Shown here piece after piece: positions 1-11,745 of a DNA stretch of 64,000 nt. A model generated the notes under the pieces. It worked only from the letters and a program-made list of their open reading frames with translations, had not been told where the DNA came from and made no database searches. The stretch's first letter is position 1. Every line of letters begins with the position of its first letter. Both the position numbers and the translations under genes were made by a program. The DNA comes from Mycocentrospora acerina (taxonomy: Eukaryota; Ascomycota; Dothideomycetes; Pleosporales): NCBI GenBank assembly GCA_022701365.1, contig JAKUHH010000058.1:62001-126000 (forward strand). Direction: 5' to 3'.

Positions 1-1317
1 AATAATTACCATTACCACTTCTGTCTTCGAATTCTGTCTCTAACAGTATGTTGTCCTCTGGAACCAATCGACTTCCGGACATCACGTTCACCAACTATCC
101 AATTGAAATGTAGTTTTGGGGAAAAAAGAAAAGGAGAATAAAAACGAAATAAGGACTTCAATTGACAGAAGTGATGTTGTCTGAAAGAATGCCAGACGAA
201 CGAAGGATTAAGGGGTTGACGAGTGTGTTTAGCGAAGTCACATTTTCTACTCGCAGGGATACTCCGGTAGCGACTAACCTAATCCCGAAGGATTTTCCCA
301 GGGCTCCGGCAGATCTCGAGGAACTTCGATTTCAGACTAGCAGCGAATCTGGAGATCGGAAGGGGATTGGACGGGAACAGTGTACCGAAATTGGTGATTT
401 CGAGCTTTTGAGATGAACCTGGAAAATAAATCCAACACCCCTCCCCAGTTCGGGCTCATGGTCAATTTCTTGAAGATCCTAAGCGTCCGCTTGGTTAGAT
501 CGCCCAATAAGGACTAGAAGACATTTCTTTCTCATGTTTCTGTCAGAAGTTTGGCCCTTGTGTAGAAGTTCCAAAGTCCGGTAGTTTAAATTGCAGTGAG
601 GCTATTCATCCAAACCAGAGGAGATAGAAATCTTTACTCGCTAGGCCTAAAAAATACACTTTCTAGAATGTATTACAGCGATGACCCAGTATTCATGATC
701 GTCATCGAACAGAAGTATACTATGTAAATACTAGCGTATTGACTAAGTGGACTTGGATCTATTTCAGACCTACGTCACCATCCTTCTGAATTGCCTCGAG
801 TTGTGACCTTATAGAATAAAAACAATATGGCGAATCGTCTGAAGTGCGCCTTAAAATTGATCAAAGATATTTGGTTGGTTTGATTAATTATGCAGAAGGG
901 TTCACAGTGATCTTAGACCAGAGCACCAAAGAAGTTACACACCACGGCAAAAATCGGCTTAAGTAGGGACTGCTAAACCTGAGCGGATGAGAAGTAGGCG
1001 ATCATTACACCTACCTATATTCGTAATTATAAATAAATCTACTCTAAGGTGCGGCTTTCTGAGCCATTCTCTTCTGTGTTTTCAACTCCGATAAAATTAC
1101 TATGGATCTTGATTGATGTAAAATATCTTGGAGCGGGGTTCTTTGGCCCAATCGGAAGCGAGGGGTAATCACTCGGGGACTTAAGCCCCCTACCTCCTTG
1201 AACTTTTGTCCTATTAGCGGCATCACAACAAGTGGCTCTCCGACTCTTAAAAGCGCGGTTCTCTCAGGTTTCTTCAGTCTACAATTTGATTCTCAAATTC
1301 TTACTTCCATCGGTGAG
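1..1317. other. AT-rich upstream region, no supported gene
   Basis: No recognisable gene. A frame is open from about 162 to 416 (84 codons, plus strand) but its product matches nothing I know. Joining it to an upstream exon through the GT at 110 and the AG at 168 would create a stop codon at the junction. It could be the tail of a gene lying left of the window. The rest is AT-rich intergenic DNA leading to the oxygenase start at 1318. Confidence 0.4.
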
Positions 1318-2991
1318 ATGGCCAGTCATATTAAAGCAACCCATGTTCAAAATGAATTTCCGAAGCTCCCGCAGTTCTCCGAATTCATGAAACCATGTCG
1401 CTTCGAGGGAGAGATACAGAATCTCGAGATCCGAGGCAAAATTCCCTTGGAGATTGACGGCACATTCTACAGGGTAATGCCAGACCCTCAACTACCACCT
1501 TTCATTAAGAATGATCCGGTAAGCTACATATCCTGGACTGTATTTTTAACTGGACATCTATGGTAACTGACAGAGTAACCACAGTGGTTTAACGGCGATG
1601 GCAATATTAGTGCATTCCGCATAAAGGATGGCTATTGCCACTTCAAGCAGCGCTTTGTAAGGACGGAAAAGTTTGTAAGGGAAAGGAAAGCGAAGAGGTC
1701 ATTAATCGGTTGTTTAAATCTATAGGCGGAATTTTTTCAGAATCATACTTACATATTGCAGGTAAATATCGCAACAAATTTACGGATGCTGTCGAGTTCA
1801 AGGTTCGTAGCACCGCCAACACCAACGTTCTTTACTTCAATGGCCGTCTCCTCGCATGCAAAGAGGATTCTCTTCCGTACTCGCTAAACGCAGAGACGCT
1901 TGAGACGATTGGACTCGATGACTTCAACGGACAAATGCCATGCGTAACCTTTACAGCTCACCCAAAACTCGACAATGAGACGAAGGAACTCTTATGCTTT
2001 GGCTACGAAGCAAAGGGTGATGGCACTCCTGATGTTTGCTACTTTTCGTTCGATAGTACTGGAAAGCTCACTGAGACTGTTTGGCTTGTTGCCCCAATTG
2101 CGGCGATGATTCACGACTTTGCGATTACAGAAAACTGGGTAGGTTCAAGTCACGTTACATACTATCTCATATTTGATGCTAATTTTCTAGGTGTTATTCC
2201 CCATCATCCCACAAACTTGCGATCTCGAACGTATGAAAGAGGGAGGCGAGCACTGGCAATGGGACCCCAAAATTCCATTCTACCTCGGTGTCCTCCCACG
2301 ACGCGGCGCAACTGGTGCCGACGTCAAATGGTTCCACGCACCGAATGCATTTCCGGGCCATACTGTCAATGCCTATGAGGACGGCTCAGGTAATCTACTG
2401 CTAGACATATTATTGAGTGATAAAAATGTGTTCTTTTGGTGGCCGGATGCGAATGGAAATGCACCAAGACCGGAAGACATATCATCAAAACTCGTTCGCT
2501 TTACTTTCAATCCTCATTCCATTGATCTCGACCTTCCTGCGCCTGAAATCATCGTCAACATAGATTGCGAATTTCCCCGCATTGATGAAAGATTTACCGG
2601 AAAACAGCATGCGCATTGTTTCTTCGACCTGATGGATCCAAGTCTCGGAACTGACTTCTCTACAGTCCTACCTAGAATGGGAGGAGGTCACCCACCTTAC
2701 AACTCTTTGGGCTACTATAACTACAAATCCATGAAGATTCAAAAGTATTTCCCGGGTCAGACACACCTGGTTCAAGAGCCAATCTTCATTGCGAGGAAGG
2801 GCACAGACACCGCGGAGGGAGATGGTTGGGTTATCGCGCTTGTCAACAACTATACGTCTATGGCGAGCGAGCTCCACATCATAGATACTAGGACCTTCGA
2901 GAAGACTGAAGCAATTATCGATCTACCCATCCGATTAAGAGCTGGCTTGCATGGTAACTGGGTTGACGCCCAAGATGTAACGTTCTCTTAG
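1318..2991 (+). CDS. Carotenoid oxygenase family protein (stilbene/apocarotenoid cleavage dioxygenase)
   Basis: This is a predicted non-haem Fe(II) dioxygenase that cleaves a C=C bond in stilbenes or apocarotenoids (RPE65/CCD/lignostilbene dioxygenase family). Four exons, 1318-1518, 1585-1708, 1762-2138 and 2191-2991, join in frame to 500 residues, the usual family length. The four iron-binding histidines are all visible: TAHPK (about H175), MIHDF (H226), WFHAPN (H283) and GLHGNW (H488). The early WFNGDG motif is also present. The ATG at 1318 is the first in-frame methionine. Introns are 66, 53 and 52 bp; the second has an unusual GTTGTT donor. There is no signal peptide, so it is probably cytosolic. 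The style resembles fungal CAO-1-type stilbene cleavers more than torulene cleavers, but that is an impression. The gene is intact although its flanks look decayed. Its neighbour is a Zn2Cys6 regulator 2.5 kb downstream. Confidence 0.9.
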
Positions 2992-3703
2992 TTAGTTCCG
3001 TATTGTAATCAAGATTCTTAAGCTAGCTCGAGGAAATTCAACAGTATTAAGGGTTACATGCCAAAAGAAACCTTGAATTTAAAATACTCCAAGTGAAATG
3101 GACTAGCAAAACGAAAGTTTTACTTGCCTCACCTTACAATCTGCAAACAATACTTTTGAAAACTTAAATACTTATGGAATAAAACGATTCGCTGTAGGAT
3201 GACCACGTTGATTGGCGCTAAGAAAGTACAGACAAGTTTGAGAGATGACAATGGTTTTACTTTTTCGATAAACACGAAAAGCTAAGAACTACCAGCAAAC
3301 ATATCTTACTCTTCTAGGAATTAGTTAGGGTTGCAGTCAATCAGCGTTCTTATAGATCAAATTCCTCAGTACTTTACCAGGCTCTGCAAAAAGTGAAAGC
3401 TGAACTGATTTGGTATAGTTATCATAGTCAGCCTATACCCTGAGTAATCTTTTGTAGGAGAAAACGAGATGGAATAGTATAATTCAGGTGATCTATTTTA
3501 TGGAACACCGTTCTATCTACTTAAGTGTGTAAAGATTCTTTGATGGACATATAAAAGAGCTTTGTAAGTGTTTTTACTAAGCGTTGTTTGCGTGACTAAA
3601 ATGAGTCTAATAGATACTCCATATGTGGAGCAGAGGATTATTAATTACCCCTCTGATAGTGTAACGATGTGCTAAGATTCAGTGAGAGGCTACATAAGCA
3701 AAG

Positions 3704-3755
3704 GTTGTGAGCAGGGCTTATAAGCGTGGCCTGTGAGCGTGGCTTGTGAGTGTGG
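3704..3755. repeat. 13-bp tandem repeat, four units
   Basis: Four consecutive 13-bp units, roughly CTTGTGAGCGTGG, start at 3704, 3717, 3730 and 3743. The first unit is the most diverged and a partial fifth unit follows. It lies in AT-rich intergenic DNA with no open frame across it. Confidence 0.8.
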
Positions 3756-3937
3756 CTCGTAATTAGGTCTCTGTTTTATGACATCTTTGAATTTCATTCG
3801 AAAAATATAGTTGTACTGAAGCTGAAATTCCTATCGAGAATCCCAGATTACTAAGAACAAACAAAACATCAGAATGTAAAAGTATCATGGCCAAAAACCA
3901 ATTGATCTCTAGCTGTGAGGCTAGAAGATGTCCGGAA

Positions 3938-4021
3938 GTGGTTCAACCTGAAGATGTGTCCTGTCCTGTTTCGTGATCTACGAGATAATATATCAAAATA
4001 TCTTTTCGTCTTGTATGGCAC
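3938..4021 (+). repeat. Dispersed repeat, copy A
   Basis: This 84-bp segment aligns without gaps to 7973-8056; I count 60 of 84 identical bases. Read on the minus strand both copies give similar peptides (YKTKRYFDILSRRS against CKPKRYHDVLSDRR, then HIFRLNHF against HIFKVNNF). That suggests decayed fragments of one protein-coding family. A third, inverted copy is at 8697-8770. Confidence 0.7.
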
Positions 4022-5503
4022 GGTAGGATAAAGTCGTGTTCTAACAGTAGATTGATGTACTCTACGCGACACTTCTCCAACAAGAAACGGCCATTTTCTT
4101 CTTCGTACGCATGTGTCGCGTATCCAAGCTTAACTCTTCAGAATAAGATTTAGCCACCCTAGAAATAAAATAGCTTTCAAAATAATCACAGCACTGACCT
4201 TCTAATGCAATTATATTTGACGCCTGAACTAAAGTGGCTGCGCCGTTTGCAGGGCTTCTCATTATTTTTGGTAGTCTAGAATTCTGAACCTATCAGAAAA
4301 AGGTCATGTGTGATATAACTTTTTTGAGGACTAGAAGTTTTAACCTATACTAGAGAGACAAATCATAAAGTCATTTGCTCCTATAACAGCGCTCAAATTT
4401 GGCATCAGTTTAAAGATATCCTTTTTCTAAAATTGGCTATAAAAGACCTATTAACTGTTCTTTACTATAATGTCAACTTGGTTAAATTGAGTCTTTTTGA
4501 AAAAAGAAGCGTATAAAAATGTATGAACAACATAATATCGGCTTTGAATTAATTTTTTTGAAGAAACTAAAGAGGAAAAACTCAAATAAACCTAACATGT
4601 ACTAAGTCAAGTTGCTTACCTGATTTCTTAACTGTCCAGAGACTGTTGATTTTACTTCACTCTAAAGCCTGCTTGAAAAGTCCAAACATTGAAAAAAGTA
4701 CATTATCTTGAAATAGGTTTTGCAAACTTTTAAATATCTGCTTGTACCTTAAGAAAGATGTATAGTATAATCTCCGTTGTTGTTTACAGTGCCTTGATCT
4801 ACAGACGCTGCTGCAATATGGTCTCGCTCAGTGAGGTAAGTGTAGTATCAGTTATAAAAAAACGCTTTGGTTTTGTCAATACTACGGTTGAACATTACCT
4901 CTAAGATATGTAGTTCTATTTGACTAATTTTGCTGTACTTTCGTCAAACCCTTCTGAGACTTGGTAAATTAATTAGAATTGTTCGGTCAGATTCAGAACA
5001 AAGTAAAAGAAATAGGAAACAATTAGAAAGCCGAGGACGGAGGATGGCTTATTTAAATGATTGTTAATGCAATTGATGCTCTGAAAGAATTTTTGTAGCT
5101 CAAACACTAAGCTTGTTAACTCAACATTAGGCGCATAACGTGTTTAGATATTCTCACGCCGTTCTTCATTTTTTCTTTTAGTTTGACTCTTAATTCTAAA
5201 TTGTATCCTCTCACAGAATACTCACTAGCTTGAACAGCCGTTGAGCTAGTCCGTAAAAGGCTTCTAAATTCGCCAACCTGACTTGAATGGTTGATTAGTC
5301 ATCGCATTATCACTATCTCCAGAGTTTCATCAGAGACTACGATGGTTCATGCTTATTTTAGGGCCTTGGCGAATTTTCTCTCTTTAAATGGCAACGCTCA
5401 GTCTTCTTCGTTCTTCCATTGCATAATTTAGTCCATCTTCAACATGTCATAGTTCAATCTTAGAAGTCCAATTGATAATACGATTACATCGATAGTTTGG
5501 ATC

Positions 5504-7181
5504 ATGAGAGCAAAACGGAAAAACGTGTGTCAAAATTGCAGGTCTAGAAAGCTCGCTGTGAGTTCCCAGCTGTACTAAACAAGTGTGTAAAATGTTGCTG
5601 ACCTTATCTCCAAGTGCGACGGGGCACAACCATCATGTTCCCAATGCACTCTCCGGCAAAAATTATGTGATGGCTATCATCAGGAGTTCGTTTTTGTGCC
5701 TCAGCCTTCTTCAAAAATTGAGAGCGAGAATAAAACAAAAGACGGAAGTAAGAAAATAAATGTCTGCCGAAGCAAATCGATTGAAAAAATTGTTCATGAT
5801 CAAGCTAAGCCGACCAGTGGCTCAAAGTCAGTCTCTCTAACTGGTGCAAGTGCACAACCGAACACAGCGTATTACCGGCTTGAAGATGACATTGATTTTA
5901 TTTCGCAGCATTATTCTCCTATTACAAGTAATGGTCCTGCAGAGTCTAACCCAGATCACAATCAGATCTGCGGAGGATGGGTTGAGATACTTCCACTTCT
6001 TTCAACATCTGGAACTAATAAGCAGTTCCTTTTATCTGCAATCAGGATTCTAGCAACTGCTTTACGGCACCATAGTCTTGGAAGCGACTTGTGTAAGTCT
6101 CATATTCTTGAAATGTACTGCGTTTCGCTTCGACACTTAGGTAGAGCACTCGAAGAAGCTCAAGGTGTATTCCAGGCCGGACACTGTGCAGCGATTATGT
6201 GTCTTGCAGTGACAGATGTAGGTTTTCCAGCTTCTGGAATGATGTTTTGATTCAAGACTGACAGAAATCTATCAAGATCGTTATTCCTACGCTAAAATCT
6301 GGTTGGATGAAGCATGTAATAGGTATTGGAAATTTGGTTGAACGTCTCGGACCAGAGCCTTTCAGCAAAGGCACACTACATACACTTTTCATTGGGTTTA
6401 GACCATTCTTAGTAAGGGTTCTGTAATTGGGTTCTTCAATTTACCTCGCTAATCTCTGTCCAACTTTCCGTAGTTGATTAACTCAATAATCAACCGACAA
6501 AGAACGTTCCTTGAAAAAGAAGAATGGACCACCATACCGTTCGGTGGGAAGCCAGTCTCAATCATGCAGCAACTTCTTAATAGATGTAGCAGCCTGCCAG
6601 GCTTACTTGAAAGATATGATGACTTGGGAGATCTTTCGCAGTCATCGAATTATCTCGCCGTCAAACAACTCTGGATTGATTTTCAAACCACCCTTGGGAG
6701 TCTTCAGGATTGGGAGCTTAATTCGAGGTCCCAAACACAGTATACCTTGGTTTGGCAAAAACCTTGTGGTGTAAATTCATCGTTTTCAGATGTAAATGAT
6801 CTCTGGTTTGCAAACATTATGACCGCAAACAGCTTAACCCATTACTGGGCCTTTACCATTATCATAAAACAGCATCTAAGCAATCTGGAACATGCAGTTA
6901 TTAACAGCAAAAGCAATAATCGACAAATTCTTTTGCACGATCTTTCTGTTTCTACAGGTGAGACATCCATCTTAGATCTAGCAGGGAAGATTTGCGACAG
7001 CATATCGTACTTCTTGCAGCCAGAAATGAAGTTGTACGGGCCTGGTTCAACATTCTTCACCTTTCCAACAGCTATCAAAGTATTTCAAAGCAAGCAAAGC
7101 CAGTGCACCTTTCAACTTTTGCGTTGTCAACTGATACTTGATAGCTTAGCAAATATGGGATTTTGTTTCCCAAATCAATAG
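5504..7181 (+). CDS. Zn2Cys6 transcription factor
   Basis: A fungal zinc-cluster DNA-binding regulator. Four exons, 5504-5557, 5615-6217, 6265-6411 and 6474-7181, join in frame to 503 residues. The zinc cluster spans the first intron: CQNC and RSRKLA on exon 1, then CDGAQPSC, SQC and CDG on exon 2. This gives a complete C-x2-C-x6-C-x6-C-x2-C-x6-C motif near residues 9-36. The rest resembles the C-terminal domain of fungal-specific regulators: SGWMKHVIGIGNLVERLGP, GFRPFLLINS, then a cluster of helices. The ATG at 5504 is the only methionine that keeps the first two cysteines. Introns are 57, 47 and 62 bp. Third codon positions are AT-rich like the flanks, yet no stop interrupts the frame. Targets are unknown; the oxygenase upstream and the xylanase and P450 downstream are candidates by position only. 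Confidence 0.88.
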
Positions 7182-7972
7182 GAGAAAGACATTTGGAAAG
7201 TTGTTGGAAACTTACCACATATATACCGGGTCGATCGATCTAAAATTTGATTGCTAAATAGTCCTTTAAAGAATGTGAGGAGACTATGCGCCCCATGTAT
7301 TTTTCCACTCCACGTCAATACTAAAATTGTCATGATCAAATGGAGTGAACAGATTAACACCATCTCTTATGGGACCAACCGAACAATCGTCAAGCCAGCC
7401 GCAAATCGTTCTCCTTCAAACATTCAGTTATTACAAGTTATCAATAGAGCTGGCCTTTCAGGTTTGGTTTCGATCAAAAATAGCTAAATTGAGGAGCCAT
7501 CTAAACGGTGAGTGTACAAGCCTTATCACATGCGTTCAATTCTATTCACAAGAGTATATTTTCAACAAAGCAGAGCGTTTTTAACTAAACGTTATCTCGT
7601 ATCGATCTCCTTGGGACTTACAATTTCTTGGATTTATTCCCCTTCATAGAACAGTATCAGATCGCCCTCCGGCTTGCCATTTCGTCGGCATTATTTGCTT
7701 GTGTTACCAAGTTAAGATAGCAAAATTAGTCTAAAGGAAACCTTCAAAGAAGAGTAGATGTATTCCAGCTTATTTGTGCTAGTCATTTTAAAAGTATATC
7801 GATTTTTAAATATATCTCGGTAAATTGATTTCAGCTAATCCTGGTGTAATGTTTAACACAAGTATGAGCAACTAAGCACACAGCAAGCAAGAAAGCTCTC
7901 TAATTTCGTGAGTCTTATGATATAATAAGTTAGTCCATCGATTGTTCCTAACATAAAACTTTCTGTCACGAA

Positions 7973-8056
7973 GTTGTTCACCTTGAAGATATGTACTGTT
8001 CTATCTGGCCGTCTATCAGATAATACATCATGGTACCTTTTTGGCTTGCAAGACAC
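7973..8056 (+). repeat. Dispersed repeat, copy B
   Basis: Same orientation as copy A at 3938-4021 (60 of 84 bases identical by hand count) and inverted relative to copy C at 8697-8770. Its minus-strand reading contains KPKRYHDVLSDRRPDRTVHIF. The similarity is partly conservative at amino-acid level, which points to a once-coding source. Confidence 0.7.
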
Positions 8057-8696
8057 AGTGAACTAAACTATTGTCCTGACACCTTCTTTTTCTTCCCAAT
8101 TTTAGTTTCTTCCCCCGAATCCTGAAAATTCTATGTTGCTGGATGCGTTGTAGCGTATATGATAGCAGAGTATGCAGCTTCCTCTAGGCCTAGACCTCAA
8201 TCCGCAGCCCTCAACTCAGTGGGAAAATTAAGCTCAAGCTTTTGAAAGCTTTAATCTGGATAAAATTGAGCTCACTTTCTACACCCCTAAAGTATTCAAG
8301 GTTCTTGAACAAGTTTATGTGCTGGCCAACAAAATACATCTTATAGCAACAGCGGTATGAACTTCGGCCTTTTTGTCAGGTCCCATTATGCCTTCCAAAG
8401 CGTAAAGATTACGAACAAATACCATAACAACTTATTCGCTCCAGCAGGACAACACCTTCAATATTTTTTTACCCCTACAATCACAGCAACAAACCTGCCC
8501 TTCCTAGCTTAGACACTATAGTCTTCATTTACTCCAAGGATAAGATTTTTGCCACAACTGAATTCGCTAATATTTTCGTCATTACCATCACCGAAGGAAG
8601 AGCTGATGTTGGCATCAATTAGGTCCAGTCTCTGATTCAGTCTACCAGCCATTTGATCGATCTGGTAATTGTCATGACACGGCTCTATCCCACTGA

Positions 8697-8770
8697 ACCA
8701 TACAGGCCAAAAATGTACTATGATTTATCGTCTGACAGATCATGAGATAGAACAGTGCATATCTTCTGCA
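8697..8770 (-). repeat. Dispersed repeat, copy C (inverted)
   Basis: Read on the plus strand this encodes PKMYYDLSSDRS, a stop, then DRTVHIF, matching the minus-strand readings of copies A and B. It is therefore in the opposite DNA orientation. Copies B and C face each other about 640 bp apart. The internal stop shows it is not a functional coding segment. Confidence 0.65.
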
Positions 8771-9950
8771 TAAAAGCTAACACGGCTCTACTACACACGT
8801 CAACGTGACAAATTCTAGTGGTAATACCAGAAAGACATCTTTATTTGATAAGAATAGTTAACGCTACTGAAGACTAGCAGAAAAAATAGACAATTACATA
8901 CAATATGCATATTAGAGAGAAAATCTTCATGTTAAGGTGAAAGTTAAAGACCGAGTGCGTTTGGCTTTCTCCTTAGTTTTGTCGAAATTCATTTACAAAC
9001 AGCATAGGGCTTGTATATATGTATTGATCAAACGGTACTCAACGTAAGAAATGGTTCCTTCCAAAAACAATCGTGCTTAAACATAAAGTAACTAGTTTCA
9101 TCAGGCTACACCATCATGCAGGGTATATAAAAGAATAGTTGTTGAATTCATGTACTTTGCGTTCAGAAAAACTTGAGCAAGAACGTATCGATCGCTAGAG
9201 GGTGTGGAGTAGAAACTATCAATGATCGTCACTAGCTGTTATAGAATTTTAGAGTAGAATACGGGTAGACGCAAAGTATTAGGAAACCATCGGCTGTATA
9301 GATATATCGGTTGTGAATGACAATAAATAAGTGTGACTGTCAAACCTTCGAGCACAGCCTCGGCTCAGCATTCCAAAACCTGGTCGCAGCTCGATCATTG
9401 AACCAAGGCGCACAGACGTTCGAGTTATGCCGTTACCGCAATACTTCCAAGGTCAATCTACATTGCTCAAAGGACAACAATACACTTGTCAGGGTTATAG
9501 TGAAGCTGCTCACCGTATGGGCATAATTTATCATTGTTAAGAATATTTTATTACATTCAAGCTCCTTGCTTCTGCATAGTCTCGGATCTTTTAAGGCTGC
9601 TATCGGAAATGACATTATCGAAGCCTTTAATAACATAGGTCGAAATCTGGTGATTTGACATGCAGTGGTGGTTCGTACTATCAAATAGCCGGAGAAAAAT
9701 TGCACTGCAGATGCGGAAAGACAAGTTCTGTATATTTTTCGCAAAAAGGTGACGTCACAAGTCTATTATGAACGTGTCAGCTTAATTTATGACGAAGAAT
9801 ACTCGCGTGTGTGATCATTACGTACATTTCAAGTCATAGATAATTTTCTGTACAGTCGATTTATGCATTCTTGATCTCGTGCGGGTAAAGCCTCATCGTT
9901 GATGCCAAAATTCCCTGGTTCTCGGGCCATGTTCCGATTCGTGGATCAGT

Positions 9951-9968
9951 CCGGGGTAACTACCCCAC
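9951..9968. promoter_or_regulatory. Two CreA/Cre1-like carbon repression sites upstream of GH10 gene
   Basis: CCGGGG at 9951-9956 and CCCCAC at 9963-9968 (GTGGGG on the other strand) both match the CreA consensus SYGGRG and sit about 210-225 bp before the GH10 start. CreA represses xylanase genes in other fungi, and closely spaced pairs are typically the effective form. The function here is inferred from motif and position. Confidence 0.4.
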
Positions 9969-10070
9969 AGCTTACGGTTGGTCGGAGACATGGAGAGCCT
10001 CAACTTCAACCGGCGACGATCTATTCTTCAGGTCCGGTTAAAATCGAGCCATCTACCCGGATAAATACAA

Positions 10071-10100
10071 CTGACAGGGAATTTCAAGAATCCCTGTCAG
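10071..10100. promoter_or_regulatory. Perfect 10-bp inverted repeat in GH10 promoter
   Basis: CTGACAGGGA at 10071-10080 and its exact reverse complement TCCCTGTCAG at 10091-10100 flank a 10-bp spacer. It lies 76-105 bp before the start codon and just upstream of a TATA-like element. It could be an operator for a dimeric regulator or could fold as a hairpin. Confidence 0.45.
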
Positions 10101-10114
10101 GAGCGGTACGTGGC

Positions 10115-10121
10115 TATATAA
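10115..10121 (+). promoter_or_regulatory. TATA-like element of GH10 gene
   Basis: TATATAA at 10115-10121, about 55 bp upstream of the GH10 ATG, is at a plausible TATA-box distance for a strongly regulated secreted enzyme gene. Confidence 0.5.
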
Positions 10122-10175
10122 ATGTGAATTGCGATTCGCGTTAAAGCGGCAAAAAGTCGACGGATCAACGACAAC

Positions 10176-11453
<1,278 letters not shown>

Positions 11454-11745
11454 ACCACGAAAATAGCATAATATAGGGCGAATAGAAACTATTATGATGT
11501 AAATAGAATAAATTCCAGTGATTCACGACACTCAATAGTAGAGCTGCTCACTCCAACATCTTCGGCTAACGGGTGAACTCAATTTCAATTGAAAATCGTG
11601 AGAAATGAAGTCCTGATCTATTCCTTTAGGTCCTGAATCATGTTTTGCTCCTCAAACGAATAGACTATTATACCATGGCTTCCTATATATACCTTTTGCC
11701 TTTTATCAAACTCCTTCAGCCAAAGCTCGTCGTTGAAAAGCTTCA

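Larger units (their letters stand above)
2992..5503. other. AT-rich gene-free region with decayed repeats
   Basis: About 2.5 kb of AT-rich DNA between the oxygenase and the Zn2Cys6 regulator. All reading frames are short and interrupted. It contains a 13-bp tandem repeat at 3704-3755 and one copy of a dispersed repeat at 3938-4021, both listed separately. The composition is compatible with RIP-decayed transposon remnants, but no element could be named. Confidence 0.6.
7182..10175. other. AT-rich gene-free region with inverted repeat copies
   Basis: Three kilobases with no supported gene. Short frames (for example 7345-7584, 9317-9526 plus strand and 9433-9744 minus strand) have no recognisable product. 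Two copies of the dispersed repeat lie here in opposite orientation (7973-8056 and 8697-8770). From about 9900 the composition becomes more balanced and forms the promoter of the GH10 gene. Confidence 0.6.

Noticed and set aside
162..416. 84-codon open frame at the left edge as a 3' exon
   Set aside because: The best intron (110-168) would create a TAA at the junction and the peptide matches no family; kept only as a note.
7345..7584. Small open frame downstream of the Zn2Cys6 gene
   Set aside because: Two overlapping frames of similar length, AT-rich, no motif and no splice support.
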